Shown: positions 27,519 through 34,917 of the stretch, piece by piece
Layout of the letters: every line of letters begins with the position of its first letter
Numbering within the stretch: position 1 is the first letter of the stretch
Assembly: GCA_964345075.1 (NCBI GenBank)
Contig: CAYFPS010000021.1
Span: 1-51,740 of the forward strand
Reading direction: 5' to 3'
From: CAYFPS01 sp964345075
GTDB lineage: Bacteria; CAIWAD01
Length of the DNA: 51,740 bases
Notes under the pieces: generated by a model
The model's database searches: none
The model's input: the letters and a program-made list of their open reading frames with translations, nothing else
What the model was told of the DNA's origin: nothing
Program-made: the position numbers and the translations under genes

Positions 27519-28770
27519 GGCTGGCTCCCAGCATTCCGCGAATCTTCTCGCCCAGCTCACTCAAGCGGAAGGGTTTGGGCAGGAAACTCACATTCTGGTA
27601 CTTGGTTGAGGAAAGAACCTGCGCGGCTGAATTGTACCCTGTCACCATCAGGACAGGCAGCCAGGGGGACAGGTTCTTGACCTCAAGCAGCAATTTGAAT
27701 CCATTCATGCGCGGCATGTAGATGTCGCTCAAAACGAGATCCGGCTCGCGCATTTTGAAAAGGCCGACCGCCTCCATGCCGTCCTCGGCCTGATGCACTT
27801 CAAAACCCTGCAGCAGCAGGTAGTGCGCGGTCAGCTCACGAATGTTCTGTTCATCCTCGACCAGCAGAATCAGTGGCCGAGTGTTGAATTCGTTGTCGCC
27901 CTCAACCCAGCTGCGAACACGCCCGGCCAGCCAGTCGGCCTGCAGCTCGCTGGATTCCAGGTTGAGCAGGGCATTTACATGGCGATTCAGGCGGCGCATG
28001 CCGGCACCATCCACTTCCGGCAGCTGCATCACACGCAGGCGTGGATGCCGCTCGCGAATCGTGCTGATTTTTTCGGAGACCTGGCTGATAGTAGCCGCAT
28101 CCACCAGCAGATGATCGGGGAGGCCGCGCGGAATTTCGCGGCTCAGGTTCAGGACTTCCGGCCCCAGATCGGCGAGCTGCTCCATCAGCTGATCACACAG
28201 GGGCGTGGGCTTCATGAGGATGGAAAGACGCCACGGCTGCTGCTGCTCCGACTGCTCCACCCGCACACTGACTTCAGGATTCGGACTTCCAGCTGCAGCC
28301 TCTTCTCCGGAACTGACCTGGACAATGACCGGGCGAGGGCGGGACAGCCCCGTACCCTTCTGGCTTTCGCGCTCTTTGGCTCGCTGCATGAGCGCATGAA
28401 ATCGATTGGCCAGCATGGCATCGCTGATGTCGCCGGGCAGGTATTCAGCCAGCTTGACGGTCTGCAGCTGCTCACGCTCGATGCGGACGGCTTCGCGATT
28501 GGCCGGATCGGCGCTGCCAATAATGCAGACGCCGCCATTGGCCATGCGCGGATAGATTTCCCGGACCATGGCCAGCGCAACCGTGATGTCGCGGGGATCC
28601 TTGCGTAAATCGAAAACGGCAATATCCGGAAGGCGTTTACGGTAGGCCGAAAGGGCCGATTTGCCACCCCGAAAGTAGGCAGAAGCGCCCAGGCCCTCCT
28701 CCTCGCAGAGCCCGGCCACACGGCGTGCCCAGATATCGTCGGTGCTGATCAGAAATATGGCGGCGGCCAT
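27511..28770 (-). CDS. Response regulator with two degenerate and one canonical receiver
   Basis: A 419-residue protein. The C-terminal part (about 295-415) is a complete receiver: LVEDEQN acidic pocket, phospho-Asp in LVLSDIYMPRMNG, Thr in LMVTGY, Lys in LPKPF. The N-terminal 130 residues (IFLISTDDIW, DIAVFDLRKDP, VCIIGSAD) read like a degenerate receiver fold, and the middle (about 185-285, LSILMKPTPL...DHLLVDAAT) like another without the acidic pair. No output domain is seen, so it may be a relay or scaffold. It lies between the NtrC-type regulator and the HDOD gene. Confidence 0.75.
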   Translation of the reverse strand: MAAAIFLISTDDIWARRVAGLCEEEGLGASAYFRGGKSALSAYRKRLPDIAVFDLRKDPRDITVALAMVREIYPRMANGGVCIIGSADPANREAVRIEREQLQTVKLAEYLPGDISDAMLANRFHALMQRAKERESQKGTGLSRPRPVIVQVSSGEEAAAGSPNPEVSVRVEQSEQQQPWRLSILMKPTPLCDQLMEQLADLGPEVLNLSREIPRGLPDHLLVDAATISQVSEKISTIRERHPRLRVMQLPEVDGAGMRRLNRHVNALLNLESSELQADWLAGRVRSWVEGDNEFNTRPLILLVEDEQNIRELTAHYLLLQGFEVHQAEDGMEAVGLFKMREPDLVLSDIYMPRMNGFKLLLEVKNLSPWLPVLMVTGYNSAAQVLSSTKYQNVSFLPKPFRLSELGEKIRGMLGASHD

Positions 28771-28818
28771 GTCGATTCCTACTCCTCCATGCCCATGGCC
28801 CGAAGCCCACAGGTAGTC

Positions 28819-30249
28819 TTACTGTTCGTCACGAATGCGTGTGCTGCGGTAGCTCACCGCGTCCAGACCATGCTTCTTCAACTTGATCTGCAGGTTCTTG
28901 CGGGCAATGCCCAGACGGCGCGCACAGGCCGAGACATTGCCCCGCTCTTCTTCAAGGATGCGCTTCAGAAAGCTAAGCTCAAAGCACTCCCGCGCCTCGT
29001 CCAGCGTGAGCTCGGACAGAGTCGCGCTTACCAGATGATCCTCTGGAGCATCGTCCACTTCGCCCAGCGAATCCATGAAATCTGCCGGTAAATCCTTAAG
29101 GCCAAGCGGATCGGCTTCCGAAAGCAGCAGAAGCCGCTCGAGCAGGTTCTCCAGCTCACGAATATTGCCCGGCCAATCATGCTGCTTCAGTCGCTCGAGC
29201 AGCGCAGCATCGATGGCAGGCTGGCTGCGATCCATGCGGCGACAGAGCCTGCCCAGAATGAAGTCCACCAGACCGGGCAGATCCTCAAGCCTTTCGCGCA
29301 GCGGCGGCAGCTTGATTTCCAGCACATTCAGCCTGTAATACAAATCGCGCCTGAAGCGTCCGGACTCAATATCATCGCTCAAGTCGCGGTTGGTCGCGGT
29401 AATCAGACGGATGTCCACGCGATGGCTGTGGACACTGCCCACGGGCTGGACTTCCCTTTCCTGCAGAACGCGCAGCAGTTTGGCCTGTGCCGCCGGGCTC
29501 ATCTCGCCTACCTCGTCCAGAAAGAGCGTGCCGCCATTGGCCTCGGCAATTCGCCCGCGACGATCCTGATCGGCCCCGGTGAAAGAACCCTTCACATGGC
29601 CGAAAAGCTCGCTTTCCAGCAGTGTTTCAGGAATGGCCGCGGCATTGATCCGCACAAAGGGCCCCTGCCGGCGCGAGGAGAACTGATGCATCAGGGCGGC
29701 CATCAATTCCTTGCCCGTGCCCGATTCACCCCGAACCAGCACGCTGGCTTCCGAATCCGCAATGCGATTGATGGTCAGCTGCACCAGTTTGTTCATGCGG
29801 GCATTGTCGGAGGCCGGAAGACCCTGCTCGTAGCGGCGAATCATCTCGCGCATGAGCTGCCCGCCGCTGGAAGAAAGGTCCAGATCGCGGGCCAGCTGAT
29901 CGATTTCCTTTGATAGCTGCTCAAAATCGACGGGCTTGGTGATGTAGCCGATGGCCCCGCGCTTCATGGCTTCCACGGCATTGCTGATGGAGCCATAGCC
30001 GGTAAAGAGCATCACGCGGGTTCCGGGATGGCGGGCAATCACGTGATCCAGCAGTGCCATGCCATCCATCTTCGGCATGTGAATATCCGAAAGCACCAGA
30101 TGGTAGCTGTCCAGATCCAGCATGCGGGCGGCCTCGCGACCGTCAGCGGCCGTGCGAACCTGATGACCCTGCTGTTCGAGGATTTCGCAGACGACTTCGC
30201 GAATGCGAGCTTCATCGTCCACAACAAGGATCGTCAACCGCAGCCCCAA
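28819..30249 (-). CDS. Sigma-54-dependent response regulator (NtrC family)
   Basis: Activator of RNA polymerase sigma-54. The 476-residue product has a receiver (1-120: VVDDEAR, phospho-Asp in LVLSDIHMPKMDG, Lys in YITKPVDF). The AAA+ domain (about 145-385) has Walker A GESGTGKE, the sigma-contact loop GSFTGA in place of the common GAFTGA, and Walker B NGGTLFLDEVGEM. A Fis-type helix-turn-helix follows (GNVSACARRLGIARKNLQIK). It is the first gene of the minus operon ending in dus. Two sigma-54 promoters lie 1.5 and 3.6 kb away and are natural candidate targets. Confidence 0.95.
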   Translation of the reverse strand: MGLRLTILVVDDEARIREVVCEILEQQGHQVRTAADGREAARMLDLDSYHLVLSDIHMPKMDGMALLDHVIARHPGTRVMLFTGYGSISNAVEAMKRGAIGYITKPVDFEQLSKEIDQLARDLDLSSSGGQLMREMIRRYEQGLPASDNARMNKLVQLTINRIADSEASVLVRGESGTGKELMAALMHQFSSRRQGPFVRINAAAIPETLLESELFGHVKGSFTGADQDRRGRIAEANGGTLFLDEVGEMSPAAQAKLLRVLQEREVQPVGSVHSHRVDIRLITATNRDLSDDIESGRFRRDLYYRLNVLEIKLPPLRERLEDLPGLVDFILGRLCRRMDRSQPAIDAALLERLKQHDWPGNIRELENLLERLLLLSEADPLGLKDLPADFMDSLGEVDDAPEDHLVSATLSELTLDEARECFELSFLKRILEEERGNVSACARRLGIARKNLQIKLKKHGLDAVSYRSTRIRDEQ

Positions 30250-30389
30250 CCTGCCTCCTCACATCAAGCGACAATGCAATTCACTAATGTAGGCAGCAGG
30301 GCAAGGATAGGCAACCGTCATGCTCAAGTCATTCGCTTTGTTCGCCGAAATAGAGCTGTACATGTGATACAAGGAAATCAGGTCTGAAC

Positions 30390-30665
30390 GTGAAGATTTT
30401 CGCCTGGAACCCTTTCCGGTTCCATTGTTACGGAGTCCCTCCGCTTGACGAGACCGGCTCGGCCGAGATCTTCATTGCCGATCTCTTTCCGGCGTGGATG
30501 GTTCCGGGCCTGGCGCTGCATGAATGGGTGGAGCTGAAAAGCGGCAGCCACCGCCTGGGCGTGTTAAGCGAAGTACTTGCCTACAATCTGATCTGGCCCG
30601 TCTACCACCTGACTTATCTCTGGATTGTGCACCGCTATCCACTTTCCAGCAAGCTCTTCGACTAA
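30390..30665 (+). CDS. Small orphan protein, aromatic-rich
   Basis: I do not recognise this 91-residue product. It is rich in Trp, Phe, Tyr and His (FAWNPFRFHCYG, PAWMVPGLALHEWVEL, NLIWPVYHLTYLWIVH), with one hydrophobic C-terminal stretch that could touch a membrane. The start would be GTG at 30390 with AGGTCTGAAC upstream. Its third-base pattern matches neighbouring genes. It converges on the DnaJ-like gene with a 4-nt stop overlap. A GTGATACAAGG copy lies 20 bases ahead of the start. Confidence 0.55.
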   Translation: MKIFAWNPFRFHCYGVPPLDETGSAEIFIADLFPAWMVPGLALHEWVELKSGSHRLGVLSEVLAYNLIWPVYHLTYLWIVHRYPLSSKLFD

Positions 30666-31556
30666 GCTCCTTTTTGCAGCCGCTTGTCCTGAAGCGCCTT
30701 CAGCTTGCGCGCGAGTCGTTTTTCGCGGGCGGTTTCGGCAGCATGGAGGCGTCCTTCGATAATCAAGAGGAAATCACCGCTGGAAACGGGACCCGGCAGT
30801 CCCTGCGACTTCAGGCGAATCTGCCTGCCCGGCTGCGTTCCGGCGGGAATATCAATGGAAAGGCTTCGGCCGTCGGGATGCTCATAGGTGCAGCGTGTAC
30901 CCTCAATCAGTTCAAGCACATTCATCTTCAGCTGCATGGACAGGTCCAGTCCGTCACGCTCGATCGTTTCCGGCAGCTCGGGCTGTATCTCCAGAATCAG
31001 GCGACCGCGCGCTTGCCCCTGTCGCCCCTTGAGGCCATGACCGGGCAGGACCAGCTNNNNNNNNNNGAATGCGCTCCGGCAGTTTGAAGCTTAAGGGTGG
31101 CCTTCCGTCCGCAAAATCCAGCCGCATGGCACCACCCCCTCGAAAGCGGCTCAGTGGCACCGTCACCACGCGGCGGCTGTCGGGGACGGGTCTCGGTCGC
31201 GGGGGTGGCGTCTGGGCACGCGAACCTGCCGAGGACGAAGTCCGCTGACTGCTGGAATTGCCCCTGGCCTCCTGCCTTGCCCCCTGTTGCTGGCGAGTTT
31301 CGTCATTCGATGTGGGTCGGGCCCTGCCCGTTCTGCGGCTGTATTCACGGTCGTACTCTTCCCGGCTGCCCGGATTGGACAGGATGCGGTAGGCATCATG
31401 CAGCTGTTTGAAGCGCTCGGTAGCTTCGGGATCGTCCTGATTGCGATCGGGATGAACCTTGCGGGCCATACGCTTCCAGGCACGCCGAATCTCTTCGGCA
31501 GGCGCGAAAGGAGGCAGGTCCAATAGCTGGTAACAATCCTGGAAGGAAGCCGACAT
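30662..31556 (-). CDS. DnaJ/CbpA-like co-chaperone, interrupted by assembly gap
   Basis: J-domain protein that would stimulate an Hsp70 ATPase. The N-terminal part (31556 to about 31067) has a J domain with the HPD motif (KVHPDRNQDDPEATERF) and a Ser/Arg/Pro-rich linker. After the N-run, a different frame continues the same protein: LVLPGHGLKGRQGQARG, ILEIQPELPETIERDGLDL, then the peptide-binding C-terminal domain (SIDIPAGTQPGRQIRLKSQG). No CxxCxGxG zinc region is present, so it is CbpA-like rather than full DnaJ. The apparent frameshift comes from the unknown gap length, not from a real mutation. Confidence 0.85.
31057..31066. other. Assembly gap (ten Ns)
   Basis: Placeholder inside the DnaJ-like gene. 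By comparison with the family, only a handful of codons appear to be missing between LPERI and LVLPGHG. Confidence 0.98.
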
Positions 31557-31767
31557 AATGCCTTTCTTCGGCAGCGGAAAGCTTTGACTTTAGGGGACTT
31601 CGCATCAAAACAGGCAGAATGCCCCCGCCTGCCCGGGCCTGATTTCTGAAGCCTGGTACCCCAGCGTAGCACTTTTCGATTGAAAGACCTGTGGCCCCGG
31701 GAAGTCCAGGCTCGCCATCTGCAGGATTCATCCAGCAGAAAAAAGCGATCCCGTTGATTTTCATGCA

Positions 31768-31800
31768 CTTGGAAAATCACAAGCCAGGAAGTTCCAAAGT
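31768..31800. promoter_or_regulatory. Possible activator-binding inverted repeat
   Basis: CTTGGAA (31768-31774) and TTCCAAAG (31792-31799) form an inverted pair with 17 bases between, only about 12 bp before the sigma-54 -24 element. It could be an activator site, though enhancer sites are usually further upstream. The rest of 31557-31767 shows no feature. Confidence 0.3.
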
Positions 31801-31810
31801 CCTGAAATTC

Positions 31811-31826
31811 TGGCACGCTGCTTGCA
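31811..31826 (+). promoter_or_regulatory. Sigma-54 promoter of the small protein gene
   Basis: TGGCAC-N5-TTGCA matches the -24/-12 consensus exactly. Expected transcript start is about 31837, giving a leader of about 24 nt that holds an AGGAGG ribosome site. Confidence 0.85.
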
Positions 31827-31860
31827 CTATTCATTTGCGTCAAAGCAGCAGGAGGAAAAA

Positions 31861-32163
31861 ATGACCACGAGCAGCAGTATTGAAAGCCAGGCCCTGACCA
31901 GCACCCTTCGCCAGTTCAAAATGCGCAAGCGCACTTTCGAGGAGCGTCTGGATGCCGTGCGTGCCGAACGCGATGACCTGCGCCACATGGTGAGCATTCC
32001 CCTGAACCCGCGCTGCCGTCAGCAGCCGCTGCTGGACGAGGAAAAGGACAGCCGGCTGGTTGAAGTTTTCGTCAAGGTCGACAAGGGCCATTACTTCCAG
32101 AGCTCTCTTAGTGAAGAGATTGGCGAGCGTCTGATGAGCCGCCTCTGGGAGATCAACTTCTAG
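31861..32163 (+). CDS. Unknown 100-residue protein under sigma-54 control
   Basis: I do not recognise this family. The product is soluble and highly charged: a helical Arg/Glu-rich N-terminal half (RQFKMRKRTFEERLDAVRAE), then RLVEVFVKVDKGHYFQSS and a C-terminal EEIGERLMSRLWEINF. The ATG at 31861 follows AGGAGGAAAAA, a near-ideal ribosome site; an in-frame ATG at 31822 lies inside the promoter and is excluded. It is bounded by a sigma-54 promoter and a strong terminator, so it is a single-gene unit. High expression under a specific signal is likely; function unknown. Confidence 0.85.
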   Translation: MTTSSSIESQALTSTLRQFKMRKRTFEERLDAVRAERDDLRHMVSIPLNPRCRQQPLLDEEKDSRLVEVFVKVDKGHYFQSSLSEEIGERLMSRLWEINF

Positions 32164-32196
32164 ATCCCAACTCACAACGTATACAGGTGTCTCCTT

Positions 32197-32232
32197 GAAA
32201 AGCCGGAGCGGTTCGCCGCCCCGGCTTTTCTA
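32197..32232 (+). terminator. Strong terminator after the small protein gene
   Basis: GAAAAGCCGG / CCGGCTTTTC enclose GCGG-TTCG-CCGC, giving a stem of about 14 bp with a TTCG loop. It ends in TTTT C. Confidence 0.88.
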
Positions 32233-32260
32233 CATTGTCCGGATAAAGCTGGAGGTAGCT

Positions 32261-33703
32261 ATGAAGAAGGTGATCGTCGGTTGCTGTCTGGCCACAATGG
32301 CCCTTGCAGCCTTCGGGCAGTCCCTGGAGCCGCAGCAGGATAGCTGGGGCGCGACCATGGGCATCGGTGCTGTTACCATGGATGGCCAGACCTGGACCCA
32401 GATCGCTTTGCGGCCCGAGATTCCGCTGGGCAAACTGGGCATTGCGCTGGACCTGACGCTCTATTTTGATGAAGACGGCGACATTCGCAAGTCCGACTGG
32501 GACGAAGCCGAAGACCTGCTGGACAAGATCTACTACATCCGCTGGGGGCACAAGGGCGATCCGCTTTACCTGAAGGGCGGCGCGCTGGATGATGTCACGC
32601 TGGGCTACGGCATGCTGGTCAGGCATTACTCCAATGCGACCCAGTATCCGGCCCTTCGCAGGCTGGGCGGTGAATTCGAAATCCATCCCGGACGTTTGCA
32701 GGTGGAAGGCTTTGTGGCTGACTTCCGCGAGCTGGGCATCGCCGGGGGCACGGGCCTGGTTGGTTTAAGGGCCAGCTACCCGGTCATTGGAAAACTGCGC
32801 GCGGGTGCGGCCTACATTCAGGACGGCAACCTCTACGCCAAGGTTCTGGATGAGGATGGTGACCATGTCCCGGATCCGCTTGATCGCTTTCCCGATCACG
32901 ATGATAATCAAGAGTATCAGCTTTGGCTTGACCTCCATAATGAACTTGGTGAAGGTGAACTCTGGGAGCGGATGCGCGAATCGGCCGGCTATCCGGGCGA
33001 CGACTGGCTGTCCAATGGACCGGAAGATTACTCCAACAAAAGCGATGAACTGCGCGCCGTGACCTTTGATCTCGGCTATGAACTGCTGCCCAACCTGGAT
33101 CTCTATTTCCAGTGGTCCCAGTTCCAGGATTACGGCAGCGGCATGGCCCCGGGCATCACCTGGCGCCCCGTGCACTGGCTGAACGCCGGCTTTGAATACC
33201 GCGTCTGGGGTGACGAGTTCATCGGCGAGCTCTTTAACCGCAGCTATGACGCCCAGCGTACCTGGTTTGACGGCGACAGCATTCGCACCCGCAAGGATCA
33301 GCTGGCGTCGGCAACATCGATGAAGGGCTTCTTTGCCGATGCCAGCGCCAATATCTTCAACATTGTGACGGCCTATGCCGCCTTCAACACCATGAAGCCT
33401 GATGATGGCGATCTTGACAGCTACAACAGTCTGTGGGCCGAAGCGAAGCTGAACCTGGGCAAGGTGCCCAAGCTGAGTGAACTTTCCGCCTTTTACAGCC
33501 AGACCGGCGTGAAGAGCCTGTTTGATCTGGCTACACCCAGCACCGTGCACGGAATTGTGCTCGGCTACGAGATGAGCCCTGGCGCCAACATGAACCTGAC
33601 CTGGCGCACCACCTACAATGACCGCAATGGTGACGGCCGCATTCGGGGTGCCGATGAGCGCGATCGCACCTTTGCGGTGGAGACGGTTTTCCGTCTGCAC
33701 TAA
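32261..33703 (+). CDS. Outer-membrane beta-barrel-like protein with calcium-type repeat
   Basis: A 480-residue secreted protein, no precise family recognised. Signal peptide 1-20 (cleavage near FGQ). Many alternating amphipathic strands follow (LYLKGGALDDVTLGYGMLV, LRAVTFDLGYELL, MNLTWRTTYN), ending in a terminal aromatic-type strand (FAVETVFRLH, His last). A Asp-rich DEDGDHVPDPLDRFPDHDDN loop near 205-225 resembles thrombospondin type-3 calcium repeats. The ATG at 32261 has GGAGG 5 nt upstream; the longer frame to 32195 would begin inside the preceding terminator. A terminator follows. Confidence 0.75.
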   Translation: MKKVIVGCCLATMALAAFGQSLEPQQDSWGATMGIGAVTMDGQTWTQIALRPEIPLGKLGIALDLTLYFDEDGDIRKSDWDEAEDLLDKIYYIRWGHKGDPLYLKGGALDDVTLGYGMLVRHYSNATQYPALRRLGGEFEIHPGRLQVEGFVADFRELGIAGGTGLVGLRASYPVIGKLRAGAAYIQDGNLYAKVLDEDGDHVPDPLDRFPDHDDNQEYQLWLDLHNELGEGELWERMRESAGYPGDDWLSNGPEDYSNKSDELRAVTFDLGYELLPNLDLYFQWSQFQDYGSGMAPGITWRPVHWLNAGFEYRVWGDEFIGELFNRSYDAQRTWFDGDSIRTRKDQLASATSMKGFFADASANIFNIVTAYAAFNTMKPDDGDLDSYNSLWAEAKLNLGKVPKLSELSAFYSQTGVKSLFDLATPSTVHGIVLGYEMSPGANMNLTWRTTYNDRNGDGRIRGADERDRTFAVETVFRLH

Positions 33704-33724
33704 GTCACAAGACAGCCATCAGAC

Positions 33725-33750
33725 AAACGGGGCCATTGGTCCCGTTTTTG
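33725..33750 (+). terminator. Terminator of the beta-barrel gene
   Basis: AAACGGG / CCCGTTT stem with a nine-base loop containing CCA/TGG pairing, followed by TTTTTG. Confidence 0.88.
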
Positions 33751-33812
33751 TTGATATCGACCATGATTGGGCAAAGCAGCCGAGGCCTTCCTAAGTCCTG
33801 AAGCTGCAATTC

Positions 33813-33828
33813 TGGCATGCACTTTGCC
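33813..33828 (+). promoter_or_regulatory. Second sigma-54 promoter, ahead of a small transcript
   Basis: TGGCAT-N5-TTGC has the same spacing as the promoter at 31811. Both are preceded by the identical decamer AAGTCCTGAA (31797 and 33793) and by ATTC directly before TGGCA. Expected start is about 33839. Confidence 0.75.
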
Positions 33829-33838
33829 ATTTGCTGAG

Positions 33839-33940
33839 TGAAGCCGGCAGGCCGGTTTCAGAAAGGAAAATCAACCTGTGTTTGTGGCTTCCCGAGCCGT
33901 GAAGGAGTGCAAAACCCGCTTGCCCGCGGGTTTTGCTTTA
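33839..33940 (+). ncRNA. Candidate sigma-54-dependent small RNA
   Basis: A predicted transcript of about 100 nt. It begins with an 8-bp hairpin GAAGCCGG-CAGG-CCGGTTTC (33840-33859), runs through a purine-rich single-stranded part (AGAAAGGAAAATCAACC) and ends at the 11-bp terminator stem. The only reading frame is 22 codons from a GTG at 33878 with a poor ribosome-site distance, and it reads through the terminator, so I favour RNA. The AAAGGAAAA stretch could pair with pyrimidine-rich target sites. Family unknown. Confidence 0.55.
33909..33940 (+). terminator. Terminator of the candidate small RNA
   Basis: Perfect 11-bp stem GCAAAACCCGC / GCGGGTTTTGC with loop TTGCCC, then TTTA. No protein gene ends just before it. 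Confidence 0.85.
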
Positions 33941-34118
33941 CCTTGATGCATACAGATTGAACCACTGTTGGCTTCTCGCCCACCTCACCCCCCCCCCCAC
34001 CCCCCACCCACCCGGGGCATAGCCTTGGCCCACAGAATTTGTTCCCCGTACAAGAGGGCGTTTTCTAAAATCCGTTGAGCGTGTCAAAAAGCCCTGACAG
34101 GCAGGCGAGCTGTCAATC
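33941..34118. other. Intergenic stretch with poly-C tract
   Basis: It contains an 11-C run at 33988-33998 followed by C/A-rich sequence to about 34013. No gene, promoter or clear terminator is recognised up to the NYN gene stop at 34119. Confidence 0.7.
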
Positions 34119-34898
34119 TCAGCGGCTCAGGCCTTTGAGCTTGGTCACCACCCATGTCCCGCCACGCTCCTTGTCGCGGGTCACTTCCAGCACGCCCAGC
34201 TTCTGCGCTTCTTCCAGAAACTCACCAAAGTTGGCGTAGCCCAGGCTGTTCTCGCTGAAGGAGGGATTCTTGCGCTTGATCGTATCCTTGACGAGGCTGG
34301 CATAGAGGACTTCCGTGTCCTCGCGAATGAGTGCGTTGATCGTCGAAACCAGCTGCTTCATGGCGGGCAGCTTTTCCTTGGGAATGATCTTCTTGCCCAG
34401 GGATTGACTGCTGGATTCTTCTTCCTTTTCGATGTCCTCGTAGAAGATGAATTCGTCACAGTTCTCCACCAGCAGGTTGCTGGATGAATCACGCAGGCCC
34501 ACACCGATGATCAACTTGTTGTTCTCGCGCAATTTGGAGACCAGCGGACTGAAGTCGCTGTCGCCCGAAACGATCACAAAGGTGTCGATGTGCGCGTTGG
34601 TGTGACACAAATCCATGGCGTCCACAACCAGACGAATGTCGGCGGAGTTCTTGCCGGTCATCGATCGCTTGGGAATCTCGATCAGCTCGATGCCGTGGGC
34701 GTGCAGTTCATCCTTGTAACGCGGATAGTGCTTCCAGTCTGCGTAGGCACGCTTGGTAATGATGCGCCCCTTCTCCAGCAGTCGATTAAGCACGCGGCGA
34801 ATCTCAAAGACCTTGCCGCGCCCGTCGCGAAAGCCGATGGCGATGTTGTCGAAATCGATGTAAAGGGCCAGGTTACGGCCCCGGTTCCCGTGTTCCAT
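34119..34898 (-). CDS. NYN-domain (LabA-like) protein with C-terminal OST-HTH/LOTUS domain
   Basis: A 259-residue putative RNA-processing nuclease. The NYN/PIN-like domain (about 1-155) shows acidic residues in LALYIDFDNIA, the KNSADIRLVVDAMDL segment, and VIVSGDSDFSPLVSKLRE, consistent with a metal site. The C-terminal OST-HTH/LOTUS-like domain (about 180-259) has LVSTINALIREDTEVLYASLVKDTIKR-type helices, which in eukaryotes bind RNA. The cellular target is unknown. It is the last gene of the yggS-to-NYN chain, 19 nt after the pseudouridine synthase gene. Confidence 0.88.
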   Translation of the reverse strand: MEHGNRGRNLALYIDFDNIAIGFRDGRGKVFEIRRVLNRLLEKGRIITKRAYADWKHYPRYKDELHAHGIELIEIPKRSMTGKNSADIRLVVDAMDLCHTNAHIDTFVIVSGDSDFSPLVSKLRENNKLIIGVGLRDSSSNLLVENCDEFIFYEDIEKEEESSSQSLGKKIIPKEKLPAMKQLVSTINALIREDTEVLYASLVKDTIKRKNPSFSENSLGYANFGEFLEEAQKLGVLEVTRDKERGGTWVVTKLKGLSR

Positions 34899-34917
34899 TT
34901 TCTTCCTTTCACCTGCT

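Noticed and set aside
30954..31556. Frameshifted pseudogene of dnaJ
   Set aside because: The frame change coincides exactly with the ten-N gap, and both sides are intact parts of one DnaJ-like protein.
33878..33946. 22-codon micropeptide from a GTG start
   Set aside because: The frame runs through the terminator stem and the ribosome site is badly placed, so a small RNA is the simpler reading.
33988..34013. Poly-C run as a phase-variable promoter spacer
   Set aside because: It lies downstream of the NYN stop and the candidate small-RNA terminator, with no gene start nearby.
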